Source of the DNA: Rufibacter sediminis
Lineage (GTDB): Bacteria; Bacteroidota; Bacteroidia; Cytophagales; Hymenobacteraceae
DNA: 37,577 bases
Direction: 5' to 3'
Assembly (NCBI RefSeq): GCF_014269285.1
Contig: NZ_JACOAF010000013.1
Location: forward strand, 1-37,577
The notes under the pieces were generated by a model. It searched no databases. It had not been told where the DNA came from and saw nothing but the letters and a program-made list of their open reading frames with translations. Position 1 is the first letter of the stretch, and each line of letters starts with the position of its first letter. The position numbers were made by a program, and so were the translations under genes. This document shows, piece after piece, positions 10,041-17,590 of this stretch.

Positions 10041-10090
10041 CCAAAGTAAAAACCCAAAAGAAGAATCTTTTACATTAACGAAACATAACA

Positions 10091-10723
10091 ATGGCCAAAT
10101 TACAAGTAGCAATAGATTTATTAACGACAGCCGACGCTTTGGCGCTTGCCGAAAAAGTAGCTCCGTATATTGATATCATTGAACTGGGAACACCTTTGAT
10201 CAAGAGTGAAGGTCTGGCAGTGATTACAGCAATGAAAGAAGCTTTCCCAAATAAAATCGTTTTCGCAGATTTCAAAACAGCGGATGCTGGTGCCCTTGAA
10301 GCAGAAATGGCTTTCAAAGCTGGCGCAGACTTAGTTACAGTGCTGGCTACAACTGGTAATGCAACCATAGCAGGAGCTGTTAAAGCTGCTAAACAATATG
10401 GTAAAGGAGTAGTGGTTGACACCATTGGAGAGACCGACCGCGTGAAGCGTGCGCAGGAAGTAACAGCGTTAGGCGTTGAGTTTGTAGAACTGCACGCAGG
10501 TCTTGACGAGCAGGCACAACCGGGTTACTCAATCCAGGTGTTGATTGATGAAGCGGCTCGTGTTGGCGTACCCGTATCTATCGCAGGTGGGGTAAACATA
10601 AACAACATTGCAGCTGTAAAACAAGCAGGTGTTAAGGTTGTAGTAGCGGGAGCATCGATTTACAGTTCCGCTGACCCAGCAGCAGCTGCTAAAGCTCTTC
10701 GTGAAGCACTTGATGCCGCTTGA
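10091..10723 (+). CDS. hxlA: 3-hexulose-6-phosphate synthase
   Basis: A TIM-barrel aldolase of the orotidine-monophosphate-decarboxylase suprafamily, 210 residues. It condenses formaldehyde with ribulose 5-phosphate to give 3-hexulose 6-phosphate, the formaldehyde-capturing step of the RuMP pathway. The suprafamily DxKxxD motif is FADFKTADAG (Asp60, Lys62, Asp65). IELGTPLIKSEG, VELHAGLDEQA and the phosphate-binding VSIAGGVNINN are also present. The gene forms a two-gene operon with hxlB, ended by the hairpin at 10872. In an organism with no other methylotrophy genes in view, detoxification of formaldehyde is more likely than growth on C1 compounds (inference). Confidence 0.95.
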   Translation: MAKLQVAIDLLTTADALALAEKVAPYIDIIELGTPLIKSEGLAVITAMKEAFPNKIVFADFKTADAGALEAEMAFKAGADLVTVLATTGNATIAGAVKAAKQYGKGVVVDTIGETDRVKRAQEVTALGVEFVELHAGLDEQAQPGYSIQVLIDEAARVGVPVSIAGGVNINNIAAVKQAGVKVVVAGASIYSSADPAAAAKALREALDAA

Positions 10724-10768
10724 TAAAAACTTAATTAACAAGTCAATCACAGGGCTGCAGAGGCTGTC

Positions 10769-10785
10769 AATTACACGGTGTAATT
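10769..10785. repeat. Short perfect inverted repeat after hxlA
   Basis: AATTACAC-g-GTGTAATT has eight-base arms around one base. It could be a protein-binding site or a weak hairpin in the 3' untranslated part of the hxlBA message. Confidence 0.35.
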
Positions 10786-10871
10786 TTCACTGTCCTATTC
10801 AAACACTTCCCAAAGCATCCAAATCTATGTGGATATAGTTTAACACTTCAATTCTACCAACTAAAACGCAC

Positions 10872-10906
10872 AAAAAGCCGCTTCAGTAAACTGGAGCGGC
10901 TTTTTT
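10872..10906. terminator. Intrinsic terminator of hxlBA
   Basis: An A-run, GCCGCTtCAG, loop taaa, CTGgAGCGGC and a run of six T. It is almost identical to the hairpin at 7869-7904, so the AraC-hxlBA module is flanked by the same terminator. Confidence 0.85.
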
Positions 10907-10965
10907 CATTTTCATCGGATAGGTGTATACAGGCTTATTCTAAAATCAGCACCCCGCTACTGGCC

Positions 10966-11094
10966 GAATGATGCTATGTCTTAAATCATGGAGGAGTCGC
11001 TTTCAACTATTACCTCCTTTTCCCCAATGACAAACAGGTGGTGTCAGTGGTCAATGTAGCTGACAGACTGTCGTCTAACGCACAGCCTAAATAA
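10966..11094 (+). pseudogene. Possible C-terminal fossil of a serine hydrolase
   Basis: An open frame without a start codon encodes VLNHGGVAFNYYLLFPNDKQ and VVSVVNVADRLSSNAQPK before a stop. HGG followed by a hydrophobic stretch and FP resembles the C-terminal part of beta-lactamase-like serine hydrolases. The match is weak and the piece is short, so the family name is tentative. The rest of the 10724-11230 gap holds the terminator at 10872, the inverted repeat at 10769 and nothing else recognisable. Confidence 0.25.
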
Positions 11095-11230
11095 CGGGAA
11101 ACTCTGTGAAGGTCATCCTAAGCTCCCCTGAAAACATGCATAGAAAACAATAAGCCCCAAGTCAGGTTATATGGACTAAAGGTCATCTCGTTTGCGTAGA
11201 GTACAAGACAAGGGACTAGGCCGAGCTACT

Positions 11231-12043
11231 ATGAAAAATATCAGAACACTGGCGGTATTGAATGCTTTGTTTTTTCTGCTGCATTTTGTGCCGTCGCAGT
11301 TGACGCAACTGAAACTATTCAATAATCAAACCATTGGGGATGTGTCAGACAAGTACCCGGCGCTGTTTACTCCAGCAGGTTTAACCTTCTCTATCTGGGG
11401 TGTGATCTACCTTGCGCTGACGGCCTTCTGCATCTATCATTTAATTAAGGCCTATAAGGAGCCGGCTGAGCATGAGGCCAACCGAGACCTACAAAAAGCA
11501 GGATACCTCTTCATGCTCAACAATCTGGCAACGGGCGCCTGGACCCTGGCTTGGGTGCATGAGTGGCTGGTAGTCTCAGGGCTGCTTATATTCATCCAAC
11601 TGGCGACCTTGTTGGTGATACACCTGCGGCTCGGGATATTCAACAATGGTCGGTCTGCCGCCTCCCGATGGTTCACCCAGGTGCCGCTGAGTCTCTATTT
11701 CGGCTGGATCATTATCGCTTCCGTTGCCAATGTAAGCTCGGTCTTGGTAGGGTTAGAATGGAACGGCTTGGGACTTACTGCCGGACTCTGGACGACCATC
11801 ATGATCATCGTTGCCACCATCATTGTCGCCTTTGTGGTCTTTAGCAGAACTAATCCTGTTGTGGGTTTAGTTGGTATTTGGGCGCTCTACGGCATTATTC
11901 TAAAGCACCAAGGCTTGGGCGCGGAAGAAAGTCCTCAGCTTATCACTACAGCCTGGATTTGTTTGGCGGTGCTGGCGCTGACAGTAGTATTCGTCTTCTT
12001 CAGAAATGCAACACGCAAAAACCGCTTGCAGCAGCAGGCGTAG
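11231..12043 (+). CDS. Tryptophan-rich sensory (TspO/MBR-like) membrane protein
   Basis: A 270-residue integral membrane protein. The segment LFTPAGLTFSIWGVIYLAL is characteristic of the longer bacterial proteins annotated as tryptophan-rich sensory proteins, distant relatives of TspO, which binds porphyrins and cholesterol. About eight hydrophobic segments are visible, many with Trp (residues about 5-25, 50-75, 92-112, 118-138, 155-175, 180-205, 208-228 and 240-258). The open frame begins at a TTG at 11192, but the ATG at 11231 gives the expected N-terminus MKNIRTLAVLNALFFLLHF. It stands alone. A ligand cannot be deduced, and TspO-type function is family-level inference. Confidence 0.75.
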   Translation: MKNIRTLAVLNALFFLLHFVPSQLTQLKLFNNQTIGDVSDKYPALFTPAGLTFSIWGVIYLALTAFCIYHLIKAYKEPAEHEANRDLQKAGYLFMLNNLATGAWTLAWVHEWLVVSGLLIFIQLATLLVIHLRLGIFNNGRSAASRWFTQVPLSLYFGWIIIASVANVSSVLVGLEWNGLGLTAGLWTTIMIIVATIIVAFVVFSRTNPVVGLVGIWALYGIILKHQGLGAEESPQLITTAWICLAVLALTVVFVFFRNATRKNRLQQQA

Positions 12044-12203
12044 ACATCCCCCTTAACAGAATTGAATACACTTTTCCTACGAATCATTGATTCAGTCAAA
12101 CCTTCACTTTTTTAGGAACACCTCAACTGTCGTAAATTTTCTGATTGGGAAGACCAAAGGAAATAGCTCTTTCTGATTCAATAATTTAGAAGCGCACCTA
12201 CCT

Positions 12204-12239
12204 GTTTTTGGGCTCATTTCCTTAAAACAGGCATAAAAC
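12204..12239. repeat. 36-base palindromic element, copy 1
   Basis: It starts GTTTTTGGGC and ends GGCATAAAAC with an imperfect centre. Length and end pattern match the elements at 21419, 22372, 23959, 25289, 27567 and 37515. It lies between the TspO-like gene and the sialate O-acetylesterase remnant. Confidence 0.55.
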
Positions 12240-12295
12240 AGAGAAGGCCTTCCGCTCTCAAAATGTAAATTCATCCCGCCACGCATCTATCCTAG

Positions 12296-12974
12296 CCTCG
12301 GCTTCCCGCAATTCTCCAGGTCACCTGGGGCGGAACACCCGTAGAGGCGTGGACCAGCCGGGAACAGTTGCTTTCCTCCTCACTCACCCGCCAAAGAATC
12401 CTGCAGAACGATTCAGTGACAGTCGGGCACTTCTTCAAAGACAGCCTGGATCTAGTCCGTTTTTGGGAGATTGTGTACAATCCGAAGTACAAACGATCAA
12501 ACCATCCCGCCAGCAGGTTTGATGTTTCTACCTGGCCGGAGGTTACCATGCCCGCCACTCTAAAGCATATGGACATGCCCTCCTTTGAAGGAATGGTTTG
12601 GTTGCGCAAAACCATTTCCGTTCCGGTGAACATGACCGGCAAGGAGCTAAGCATTCACCTGGGTCACCCGGAGATGAACTATTCCCTTTATTTCAACGGA
12701 AAGGAAATCAGCAGGAATGTCTGGAACGCAAGCCCCACCCACCACTACCGTATTCCGGTCCGTATTGTAAAAAGAGGCCAAAACGCACTTACCCTCCGGA
12801 TGGCCTCCTGGGGGTGGCGGCGGCTTCAATCCTCCGGCAGAAGAAATGTTCCTGACGGACGGCACCACACGCATCAGCCTGGCCGGCGGTTGGAAATACC
12901 AGAAAGGGCTGGAACCTTCCATCCCCAAGATCCGCAACAAAGCCCGCCTTCTCTTGTTCTTCTCTCACCAGTAG
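12296..12974 (+). pseudogene. Remnant of a sialate O-acetylesterase
   Basis: The reading frame from 12296 encodes LQVTWGGTPVEAWTSRE, the WGGTxxEAW block of sialate 9-O-acetylesterases. A beta-sandwich insert follows: WPEVTMPATLKHMD, FEGMVWLRKTISVPV, LSIHLGHPEMNYSLYFNGKE and YRIPVRIVKRGQNALTLRM. At a run of five G (12810-12814) homology moves to another frame: GGGFNPPAEEMFLTDGTTR and ISLAGGWKYQKGLEPSIP, ending at a TAG (12972). A TAG at 12293 blocks extension upstream. The GQSNM catalytic block at the N-terminus and the WYQGE / DxxH part at the C-terminus are absent. Even if the frameshift were an error, the gene is truncated at both ends and cannot be functional. Confidence 0.8.
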
Positions 12975-13185
12975 AATTGGCCTCGTTTTATGAAAGTACC
13001 GCAAAAACGTATTTTCAGGAGGCAGAATGCAGGTGTTAAGTTTTCTAATTACCTGCGCCACTCAAAAGCTAACAGCCTACTTACTACGTGCTGGTCTTAA
13101 GCAAACAATATTTTTTATTAAAATTTTAAAATTGAAACTAAAAATATTACATTAGAGATATCATCCAGTCTAAACTTTAGGGGAA

Positions 13186-13971
13186 ATGGCGAAGGGAATC
13201 GTATTCCTGCTGTGCATGCTAGTAGCTGTGTTATCAGCTAATGGGCAGGATTTGATTACCCGCACCGATGGGGTGGTCTTAAAGGCCACTCAGCTGGAAA
13301 TCACCCCCAACCTGGTACGGTTTAGACTATTTGAATCTTCGGATACTTTGGTTTATCAGATCAGTCTGACAGACGTAAGATCCATCCAAAAGGAGGATGG
13401 CTCTGTACAGACCTTCGCTGCCATTGCTTCTCCCTCTATGGTCCTAGTTGGAAAAGCGTCATTTAATTATGAGACGGACCTTGGTCAAAACATCTTCTTT
13501 TTCCATGCTTTTGACCTGATTTACAACAACCTGACTTTTGCCTACGAGCGCATCTTTCCAGCTGGCAAACTTGGCCTGAAGATTCCAGTCACATTTGGTC
13601 TCTCCAGGAATTCAGATCAGTACTTCGGCTCATTTCGGGAGAATACGGTTTTCGGAACGGGAGTGGAATTAAAGGTGTACCCCGCAGGACAAGGCAGATT
13701 CCGCTATTTTCTGAGCCCGGCAGTTCACCTGAGTACTTTCAGGATTTCCTATTACGCTAACTGGGGACTTGCCGAAGAAAGTACAGCCTCTCTGTATTCT
13801 GCCGCAGTAAAGGCCGGAGGATATTACCAGTTCAGTAAAAGGTTTCTTTTCTCAGCAGATTTAGGCATCGGGTATCGGTTTTTCAACCATTCTGGCACTA
13901 CTGATGAGTACTATATCTACACAAATGAAGTATTTGTTCCTGCCAACATACACATTGGGTTCCGTTTTTAG
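13186..13971 (+). CDS. Outer-membrane beta-barrel-like protein of unknown function
   Basis: A 261-residue exported protein. Residues 1-20 are a signal peptide (ending SANGQ). Residues about 22-75 form a small beta domain (LITRTDGVVLKATQLEITPN, then VYQISLTDVRSIQKEDGS). The remainder alternates hydrophobic and polar residues with many aromatics and ends in HIGFRF, the terminal aromatic typical of outer-membrane beta-barrels. The ATG follows AGGGG at very short spacing. It is 11 bases upstream of the lipoprotein gene, so the two are probably one transcript with the radical SAM gene. The function is not known. Barrel topology is inferred from pattern only. Confidence 0.75.
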   Translation: MAKGIVFLLCMLVAVLSANGQDLITRTDGVVLKATQLEITPNLVRFRLFESSDTLVYQISLTDVRSIQKEDGSVQTFAAIASPSMVLVGKASFNYETDLGQNIFFFHAFDLIYNNLTFAYERIFPAGKLGLKIPVTFGLSRNSDQYFGSFRENTVFGTGVELKVYPAGQGRFRYFLSPAVHLSTFRISYYANWGLAEESTASLYSAAVKAGGYYQFSKRFLFSADLGIGYRFFNHSGTTDEYYIYTNEVFVPANIHIGFRF

Positions 13972-13982
13972 CCACCATTCCC

Positions 13983-15668
13983 ATGACAAAAAGAAAGGAT
14001 GCTATTCTGCCAATTCTTCTGCTGTTCCGGCAGCAACTCTTCCAGCGGATTCTGTCGGGGCTGCTGCTCCTCTCCTTTCTGCCGCTGGCCATCAGCTGTA
14101 ATTATTACCGTTTAAAGGAAGAAAACGCCGTCTCACAGGAGAAATTGGCCAGCTTGCCCAATTACAAGCGGTTTATTCTCCGGCAAGGAGATAACGCGCT
14201 AGAATTAAAAGAGATAGCCTTACAGGAAAACACCTTAACCGGAACCGTGCACCCCATCCCGGTGGAATTAATGCCGTTTATAGATAAAAAACCCGGCTCC
14301 ACCTACCGGTACAAGAAAATCAATGAAGGCGTCGCCCTGAACATTGTCCATCTCTACGTGAACGAGTATGCCCAATCAGACAACAAAGTCTCTATTCCGG
14401 TTTCCTCCATCAAACGGATTGATGTCTCCGACAAAGACACGGGTGCCACCATCGCCTCGCACGTGTTAGGCTCCATAGGTATTGCAGCCGGGGCTTTTGC
14501 GCTTATCTCCATTATTGCCGTCCTGTTAAAGAGTTCCTGCCCTTTTATCTACGTGAAGGACGGCACCGGCTATCATTTTGTGGGAGAAGCGTACGGAGGA
14601 GCCATCTTCGCTCCTTTGGAACGGGATGACTATATGCCCCTGCCTACCCCTGCCTCGTCGGCTAAACAGGTACAGGTCAAAATAACCAATGAATTAAAAG
14701 AACGTCAGTACACCAACTTAGCTGAATTGCTGGTGGTTGAGCATGCCCCTGGGGTGCAGGTTCTCCTGGATCAACAGGGAAACGCCCACTCTCTGCAACA
14801 GGTTATCCCCCCCCATACCGTAATGGCATCTGACGGAAGAGAGTACACTTCGCTTTTAGCTTCGCAGGACTCTGCTGTGTGGTCGTTCAATGATGCTGCC
14901 CCGAAGATGAATTTTGTGGATTTACAGTTTAAAAAACCATCAGGAAGCCAAACCGGCAAACTGCTGCTGTATGCGCAGAACTCGCTTTGGCTGGACTATC
15001 TCTATGATGAATTTACCAAACAATTCAAAGGCATTTACAACCACTGGGCCGAAAAACAGAAAGACGTGCCTGCTTCCGAATTATACCAATGGCAAAGAGA
15101 GCAGGGAATACCGCTGCTGGTGGAGGTGAAAACGGCAAAAGGCTGGAAAACGGTGGACCGCATACACCCAGTGGGTCCGCTGGCCAGCCGAGATCTGGTA
15201 GTTTCTATTCCTCTGGCAGAAGTACCGGGTGAAAACGTACAGGTGCGGTTATCCTGCGGTTTTATGTTCTGGGAGATTGACCGAGCCGGAATGGACTTCA
15301 CCTCAAACCAGACCATGACTATGCAGAAAATCGCCGCAGCGCAGGCCTATGAGAAATCAGGGCAAAACGTACGCTCCCTGCTCGCCACCTCTGACTCCAG
15401 TTACCTGCACCAGTTCTCAGTGGGAGACGCCGTAGCGCTTACTTTCCTGTTACCTGAAAAAGGAAAAGGGAACGTTCAGGCCACCTTTTTGCACACCCGA
15501 GGGTATTATGAGCACATCAGGGAATATAGCGGAATCCCGAACCTGGTTTCGCTTAGGGCTTTTGAGAAGCCCGGGCATTTCTACCTGTTTTCCCGCCAAC
15601 GGTATACCCAATTAGCCGAAGAAAACAACTTCCCTAACCTACTCACAGCCCATGCCACTACTCGCTAA
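13983..15668 (+). CDS. Large lipoprotein with internal membrane segment, function unknown
   Basis: A 561-residue protein. A long N-terminal leader ends LPLAISC (Cys39), a plausible lipobox. Residues about 55-150 form a beta-rich domain that ends with SSIKRIDVSDKDTGA. Residues about 159-182 are a strongly hydrophobic segment. It is followed directly by SSCPFIYVKDGTGYHFVGEA (184-203) and AYGGAIFAPLERDDYMPLP, a conserved-looking core I associate with uncharacterised bacterial proteins having a CPF(I/V)Y motif. The C-terminal 340 residues are a predicted soluble beta-rich region ending in YEHIREYSGIPNLVSLRAF. A lipid anchor plus a second membrane span is unusual. The radical SAM gene overlaps its 3' end by 17 bases. 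No function can be assigned. Confidence 0.8.
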   Translation: MTKRKDAILPILLLFRQQLFQRILSGLLLLSFLPLAISCNYYRLKEENAVSQEKLASLPNYKRFILRQGDNALELKEIALQENTLTGTVHPIPVELMPFIDKKPGSTYRYKKINEGVALNIVHLYVNEYAQSDNKVSIPVSSIKRIDVSDKDTGATIASHVLGSIGIAAGAFALISIIAVLLKSSCPFIYVKDGTGYHFVGEAYGGAIFAPLERDDYMPLPTPASSAKQVQVKITNELKERQYTNLAELLVVEHAPGVQVLLDQQGNAHSLQQVIPPHTVMASDGREYTSLLASQDSAVWSFNDAAPKMNFVDLQFKKPSGSQTGKLLLYAQNSLWLDYLYDEFTKQFKGIYNHWAEKQKDVPASELYQWQREQGIPLLVEVKTAKGWKTVDRIHPVGPLASRDLVVSIPLAEVPGENVQVRLSCGFMFWEIDRAGMDFTSNQTMTMQKIAAAQAYEKSGQNVRSLLATSDSSYLHQFSVGDAVALTFLLPEKGKGNVQATFLHTRGYYEHIREYSGIPNLVSLRAFEKPGHFYLFSRQRYTQLAEENNFPNLLTAHATTR

Positions 15669-16893
15669 AAACAAAAGTCAGAAAGCTGTCGATGAGGATT
15701 TCCAACTTCCTGTTTTACAAGACGCGGGTCCCTCCCTTCGGAAAGGGAAACAAATCAACTCCGTGGTCTTAAATCGTTGGCAGAGTTTCTGGGCGATGGG
15801 ACGCATCAGGTGGCACTTGTTTCTGCTTATTGCAGGCCGCCTTCATCATCCGCTGAAAGCCATGCAAGCCATGCGCACGTTGATTCAAACGAGGCGAAAG
15901 TTCCTGGGAGATTCCGCTTTAAGTAAAGTAGTCAAGGTAGGTGAACGCTATTACTATGAATACAATACTCCGGGCTGGCCCTCTCAGGCCTTTGATGCGT
16001 ATCATTTAGCCGAGTTAAGCAGGATAGCTCCCATCCAGGAAAAGCCTTTTTACCTGAAGAACGTCATTGTAGCGGTCACCAAAAAATGTGCGCTGCGTTG
16101 TGAGCATTGCTTTGAGTGGGATGCTCTGAATGGAAAAGAAACGCTTACGGTGGCAAACCTCCAGAAAATTGTACAGCAGTTTCAGGACTTGGGGGTAGGT
16201 CAGCTTCAATTCTCCGGAGGCGAACCCCTGCTCAGGATGCCGGCCTTATTAACTCTCCTCAAAACCGCCCAACCCTCTACCGATTTTTGGGTGCTCACCT
16301 CCGGTCATTTGTTGACACTGGCAAATGCGCAGTCGCTTAAAGAAGCAGGGCTCACCGGAGTGACCATTAGCCTTGACCACGTTGATCCTAAGATTCACAA
16401 TCAATTCAGAGGATTTGCCGCAGCCTATGACTGGGTGGTAGAAGCGGCGAACAATGCCCATCAGGTCGGGTTAGTGGTAGCTCTATCCCTATGCGCCACT
16501 AAAAGCTTTATTTCAGAGGAAAACTTGTTCCGCTATGCTGAACTAGCCCGTCAACTGGGTGCGGCCTTTATCCAGGTACTGGAGCCAAGACCTGTTGGGC
16601 ATTATACAGGCCAGGAAGTAGCTATCACGATTGAGCAGCAGAAACTCCTGGAAGAGTTTTACACGAATCTGAACTACCACCCAGCTTTTCAGCACCTACC
16701 CATGGTGGTGTACTATGATTTTCAACGCCGAAGGGCCGGTTGCGCCGCCGCCGCTGACAGGCATGTGTATGTGGATACGGATGGCCGACTCCATGCTTGC
16801 CCCTTTTGCCAAAAACCGACTGGTAAGTTCCAAATCAACGATTTCCAAGCAACTTTAGCTTCTCTTCGCCTTGGTGGGTGCCCGGTGGTATAA
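15652..16893 (+). CDS. Radical SAM protein with SPASM-like C-terminus
   Basis: A 413-residue radical S-adenosylmethionine enzyme. The cluster motif CxxxCxxC is KKCALRCEHCF (Cys146, Cys150, Cys153), followed by the SAM-binding FSGGEPLL (189-194). The N-terminal 130 residues are basic and include VVKVGERYYYEYNTPGWPSQAFDAY, a lead-in seen in some SPASM-type proteins. The C-terminus carries GCAAAADRHVYVDTDGRLHACPFC (Cys364, Cys383, Cys386) and Cys410, a reduced SPASM-like auxiliary-cluster arrangement. The start codon overlaps the lipoprotein gene by 17 bases, which indicates coupled translation. Peptide or protein modification is the usual role of this architecture, but no precursor peptide is obvious, so a neighbouring envelope protein could be the substrate (inference). 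Confidence 0.88.
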   Translation: MPLLAKNKSQKAVDEDFQLPVLQDAGPSLRKGKQINSVVLNRWQSFWAMGRIRWHLFLLIAGRLHHPLKAMQAMRTLIQTRRKFLGDSALSKVVKVGERYYYEYNTPGWPSQAFDAYHLAELSRIAPIQEKPFYLKNVIVAVTKKCALRCEHCFEWDALNGKETLTVANLQKIVQQFQDLGVGQLQFSGGEPLLRMPALLTLLKTAQPSTDFWVLTSGHLLTLANAQSLKEAGLTGVTISLDHVDPKIHNQFRGFAAAYDWVVEAANNAHQVGLVVALSLCATKSFISEENLFRYAELARQLGAAFIQVLEPRPVGHYTGQEVAITIEQQKLLEEFYTNLNYHPAFQHLPMVVYYDFQRRRAGCAAAADRHVYVDTDGRLHACPFCQKPTGKFQINDFQATLASLRLGGCPVV

Positions 16894-17590
16894 GCCTCCA
16901 AGCAAGATAAACCCTATAGCAACTAGCTTTTCAACTTTTTCTGTTTACCTGTCTATTAAGTAAGAAAAGGCATGTTACTCGATACTTCATCTCATTTTTT
17001 AGAATAGATAAGTTTAAAATGCCTTTCATATCTTGTCATTCTCATGCCCATTGTGATATACTACTTTTTAGTATACCTTTTTAAACACATCATCTATACT
17101 TAATAAGCAATATTATATTTAAAATAAGTAACTAAATATTATAGCAAACTTTGGAACTATATACCAGCCCGTAGTTGTAGTGGCATAAAGAAGGCTCTAA
17201 AATATAAATCAAATTATTTTACTTATGATTTTTATACTATATTACAGCGTATTTAGATCAGAAACAATTATTGCATCTTGTTTCTGAGCATAAGTATCCC
17301 CTCCTTTTACCTCCCCCTTTAATACTACTTACTAAGTACCAGAATTTTATTCTTTGGTATTTGCTGCCAAAAGACTAATTTATAACTAAACTACTTTAGA
17401 ACAGCTTGTTACTTCATCATAGTTAAAAGCTAGCTGGATGCACAAAGTCAGCTTTCAACCCGCTTATATTATTCTTCAACCCTTAATCTATGTTATCAAA
17501 CGAAAATAAATTCAAAAATTTCTTATTATCATTAAATTCAAACCGTCCTTATTAAGATCTCATCAACCTCTCTCACTTTAACGAAATCAT
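16894..17590. other. AT-rich intergenic region, 697 bases
   Basis: No recognisable gene. It contains a perfect seven-base inverted repeat TATACTA/TAGTATA around CTTTT at 17057-17075. A 21-residue open frame at 17019-17084 (M, P, F, I then a Cys/His-rich stretch) is too short to credit. The region probably holds the promoter and long leader of the HYR-repeat surface protein. No TAnnTTTG box at a convincing position was seen. Confidence 0.4.

Noticed and set aside
12104-12286. 60-codon minus-strand open frame upstream of the sialate O-acetylesterase remnant
   Set aside because: It runs straight through the 36-base palindrome at 12204-12239 and shows no recognisable domain, so it is probably a chance frame.
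17019-17084. 21-residue Cys/His-containing open frame downstream of the radical SAM gene, considered as a precursor peptide
   Set aside because: It is separated from the cassette by over 120 bases, lacks a ribosome binding site or leader-core pattern, and is too short to distinguish from chance in AT-rich DNA.
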